DNA of 31,859 nucleotides from NCBI GenBank assembly GCA_031367405.1, contig JANLPT010000196.1:1-31859 (forward strand), written 5' to 3'. Below the pieces are notes generated by a model. That model ran no database searches, had not been told where the DNA came from, and saw only the letters and a list, made by a program, of their open reading frames with translations. Positions 31,701 to 31,859 of this stretch are shown here, piece by piece; the stretch's first letter is position 1, and every line of letters begins with the position of its first letter. The stretch comes from JALHNI01 sp031367405 (lineage in GTDB: Bacteria; Acidobacteriota; Terriglobia; Bryobacterales; Bryobacteraceae). A program made the position numbers and the translations under genes.

Positions 31701-31859
31701 GGCCGGATTGAGCTGCGCCAGCAAAAAGGGATTGCGGTTGATGATCGGCAATTCGTTAGTCATCTTTTTGTCGATGGTGAGCGCAATCGTTGAGCTATTG
31801 AACTGCACGGAGACCGGCGAACCCTCCACCGTTACCGCTTCGGTGGCCGCGCCGATTTC
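28758..31859 (-). CDS. Oar-like TonB-dependent outer-membrane protein, 5' end beyond window
   Basis: The frame is open to the right edge, so the visible 1033 residues lack the true start, signal peptide and most or all of the N-terminal carboxypeptidase-regulatory-like (CNA-B type) domain expected in this family. The plug domain is visible (INRNPFLLAQLNPA, DVVVDGAPNMAS, EVSVQQNAVDAEFGHSAGGI). A long beta-barrel follows, with RLTLNLGLRYEYESP and a C-terminal outer-membrane signal ending FQYSGRFTW. Acidobacteria and Myxococcus carry many of these; they are presumed to take up large organic ligands with TonB energy. The seven-haem cytochrome gene is directly coupled downstream. The ligand cannot be told. 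Confidence 0.92.
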   Translation of the reverse strand, partial: EIGAATEAVTVEGSPVSVQFNSSTIALTIDKKMTNELPIINRNPFLLAQLNPAAVLRSTTEQSPYHHWASTQIDVGGNTTTKNDVVVDGAPNMASEKSAYTPAMDAVQEVSVQQNAVDAEFGHSAGGIITVQMKSGTNAFHGTAYYLGRNPSINAVADQITRRANLTRNHIYGGTLGSPIVRNKVFNFVSYEAWKSQDPRSVAFTLPTDAERTGDFSKSLNSRSGLRAIFNPFTTVLNADGTASRQPYPGNIIPVSQQDPVGRRVMNDIWKPNLPGTGSDLVNNYRTGFAERVKYWNFSDRADWNVSDKLKIFGRFSMFKTYVAQDNYANSRAFQPNGSERHAWTSVADAVYTINANTVFNIRGGYNRIFDSFADAASQITSSQLTEILGGDWHTAYSKNDPAIYYPGFTVRRGPSATNLGRTGFWFQDPETYNLQSKVSRSQGRHYFKVGGEWRSQRVVAVRPRPISFDVRPELTASTFLNPDLNLSGDAWATLLTGALDTNTLTQSLPIQRHRNAFYALYFHDDFKVSKRLTLNLGLRYEYESPMIDPENRLSRYLDLNSTIPEFQGANTPVIPAAAAALRTGNPIYNGAWIFTDDKNRGSWNAQKLLLMPRAGLAYRLNDKSSFRFGYARYLVPSTLTDGLDVLGSVFYPGFEATSRGLPLLSGVPQSTLRNPFPGGLVPVSGKTFGRYTDLGGSPIFYSQDFKVGVNDRINFSLQRALPGQLVVDATYFVNFGGNNPVTRNLNQVDPRIGYSKGAATAANAANPFFNKLSAAQMPGQLRTQANVPISQLLRQYPQYGDIQQRLVGKGLSRYQALQIQVQRPFVKGFNLLLGYNYNRERNEEYYDEQDNFTDGLTFQPAVNPRHRLTGASIYQLPFGKGRTFMSNANRAVDGVFGGWSLSGLFSINSGQYLRFGGLLVNGDPSITNPTRDRVFDTSQFTRLPAFTRRTNPLQYSGVKSAAFKNVDLTLAKNFPITERLKFELRMESYNATNSFNGDLPNTGFGTSSFGAVIAQRPGYLGRQFQYSGRFTW

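Noticed and set aside
1..31859. CRISPR arrays, tRNA or rRNA genes, insertion sequences
   Set aside because: No regularly spaced repeats, no cloverleaf or rRNA-like text and no transposase motif were found when reading both strands by eye.

Overview
This is a GC-rich window from the chromosome of what looks like an Acidobacteriota of the Solibacter/Bryobacter type (order Bryobacterales). Three things suggest this: an Oar-like TonB-dependent outer-membrane protein at the right edge, many secreted enzymes whose signal peptides end in -AQ (six separate genes), and the mixture of quinoprotein, multihaem cytochrome, cyanophycinase-like and PqaA-like proteins. The assignment is by inference; no rRNA or tRNA gene is present to confirm it.

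Left edge to 666: decayed DNA. A minus-strand piece of a phage terminase nuclease domain runs off the edge. Next to it lie a broken small ORF and a 26-base repeat present twice. From 7771 down to 667 runs one long minus-strand gene series: OmpR-type response regulator, sensor histidine kinase, STAS-domain protein, M20 amidohydrolase, PqaA-like protein, secreted esterase and an unknown secreted protein. Spacings are near zero or overlapping down to the esterase. This looks like one transcription unit joining signalling to exported hydrolases.

7815-13236 (plus): a cell-envelope glycan unit with an O-antigen/teichoic-type ABC permease (no ATPase partner here), a D-lactate dehydrogenase, a glutamine-dependent asparagine synthetase and an ArnT-like glycosyltransferase. 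An alpha/beta hydrolase (minus) converges on it. 13834-15290: a cysteine-free Rrf2 regulator with a clear sigma-70 promoter and an overlapping dyad operator, followed by cysK. 15347-18026: three translationally coupled genes (ChbG/YdjC-like deacetylase, zinc-free quinone reductase, secreted cyanophycinase-like peptidase). 18027-20233 (minus): an efflux adaptor lipoprotein and an aldo/keto reductase.

20389-21136 (plus): a broken two-gene module. A small protein carries an apparent frameshift, and a PIN-domain protein carries a nonsense codon plus a frameshift. 21133-25233: a cyclic-di-GMP region with a PilZ protein overlapping a receiver-less sigma-54 activator (minus), and a divergent membrane protein with HD-GYP, GAF and GGDEF domains (plus). 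The gap between them holds a cluster of dyads. 25275-31859: redox and uptake genes. A cytochrome c-quinoprotein and a TPR protein (plus) converge on a seven-haem cytochrome c, which is itself translationally coupled to the Oar-like receptor (minus).

All four convergent gene pairs overlap or touch at their stop codons, so no room is left for ordinary terminators. No CRISPR array, insertion sequence, tRNA, rRNA or replication origin was seen. No wholly new multi-gene system can be demonstrated from sequence alone. The best leads are the c-di-GMP/sigma-54 divergon, the signalling-to-hydrolase series and the dead PIN module.
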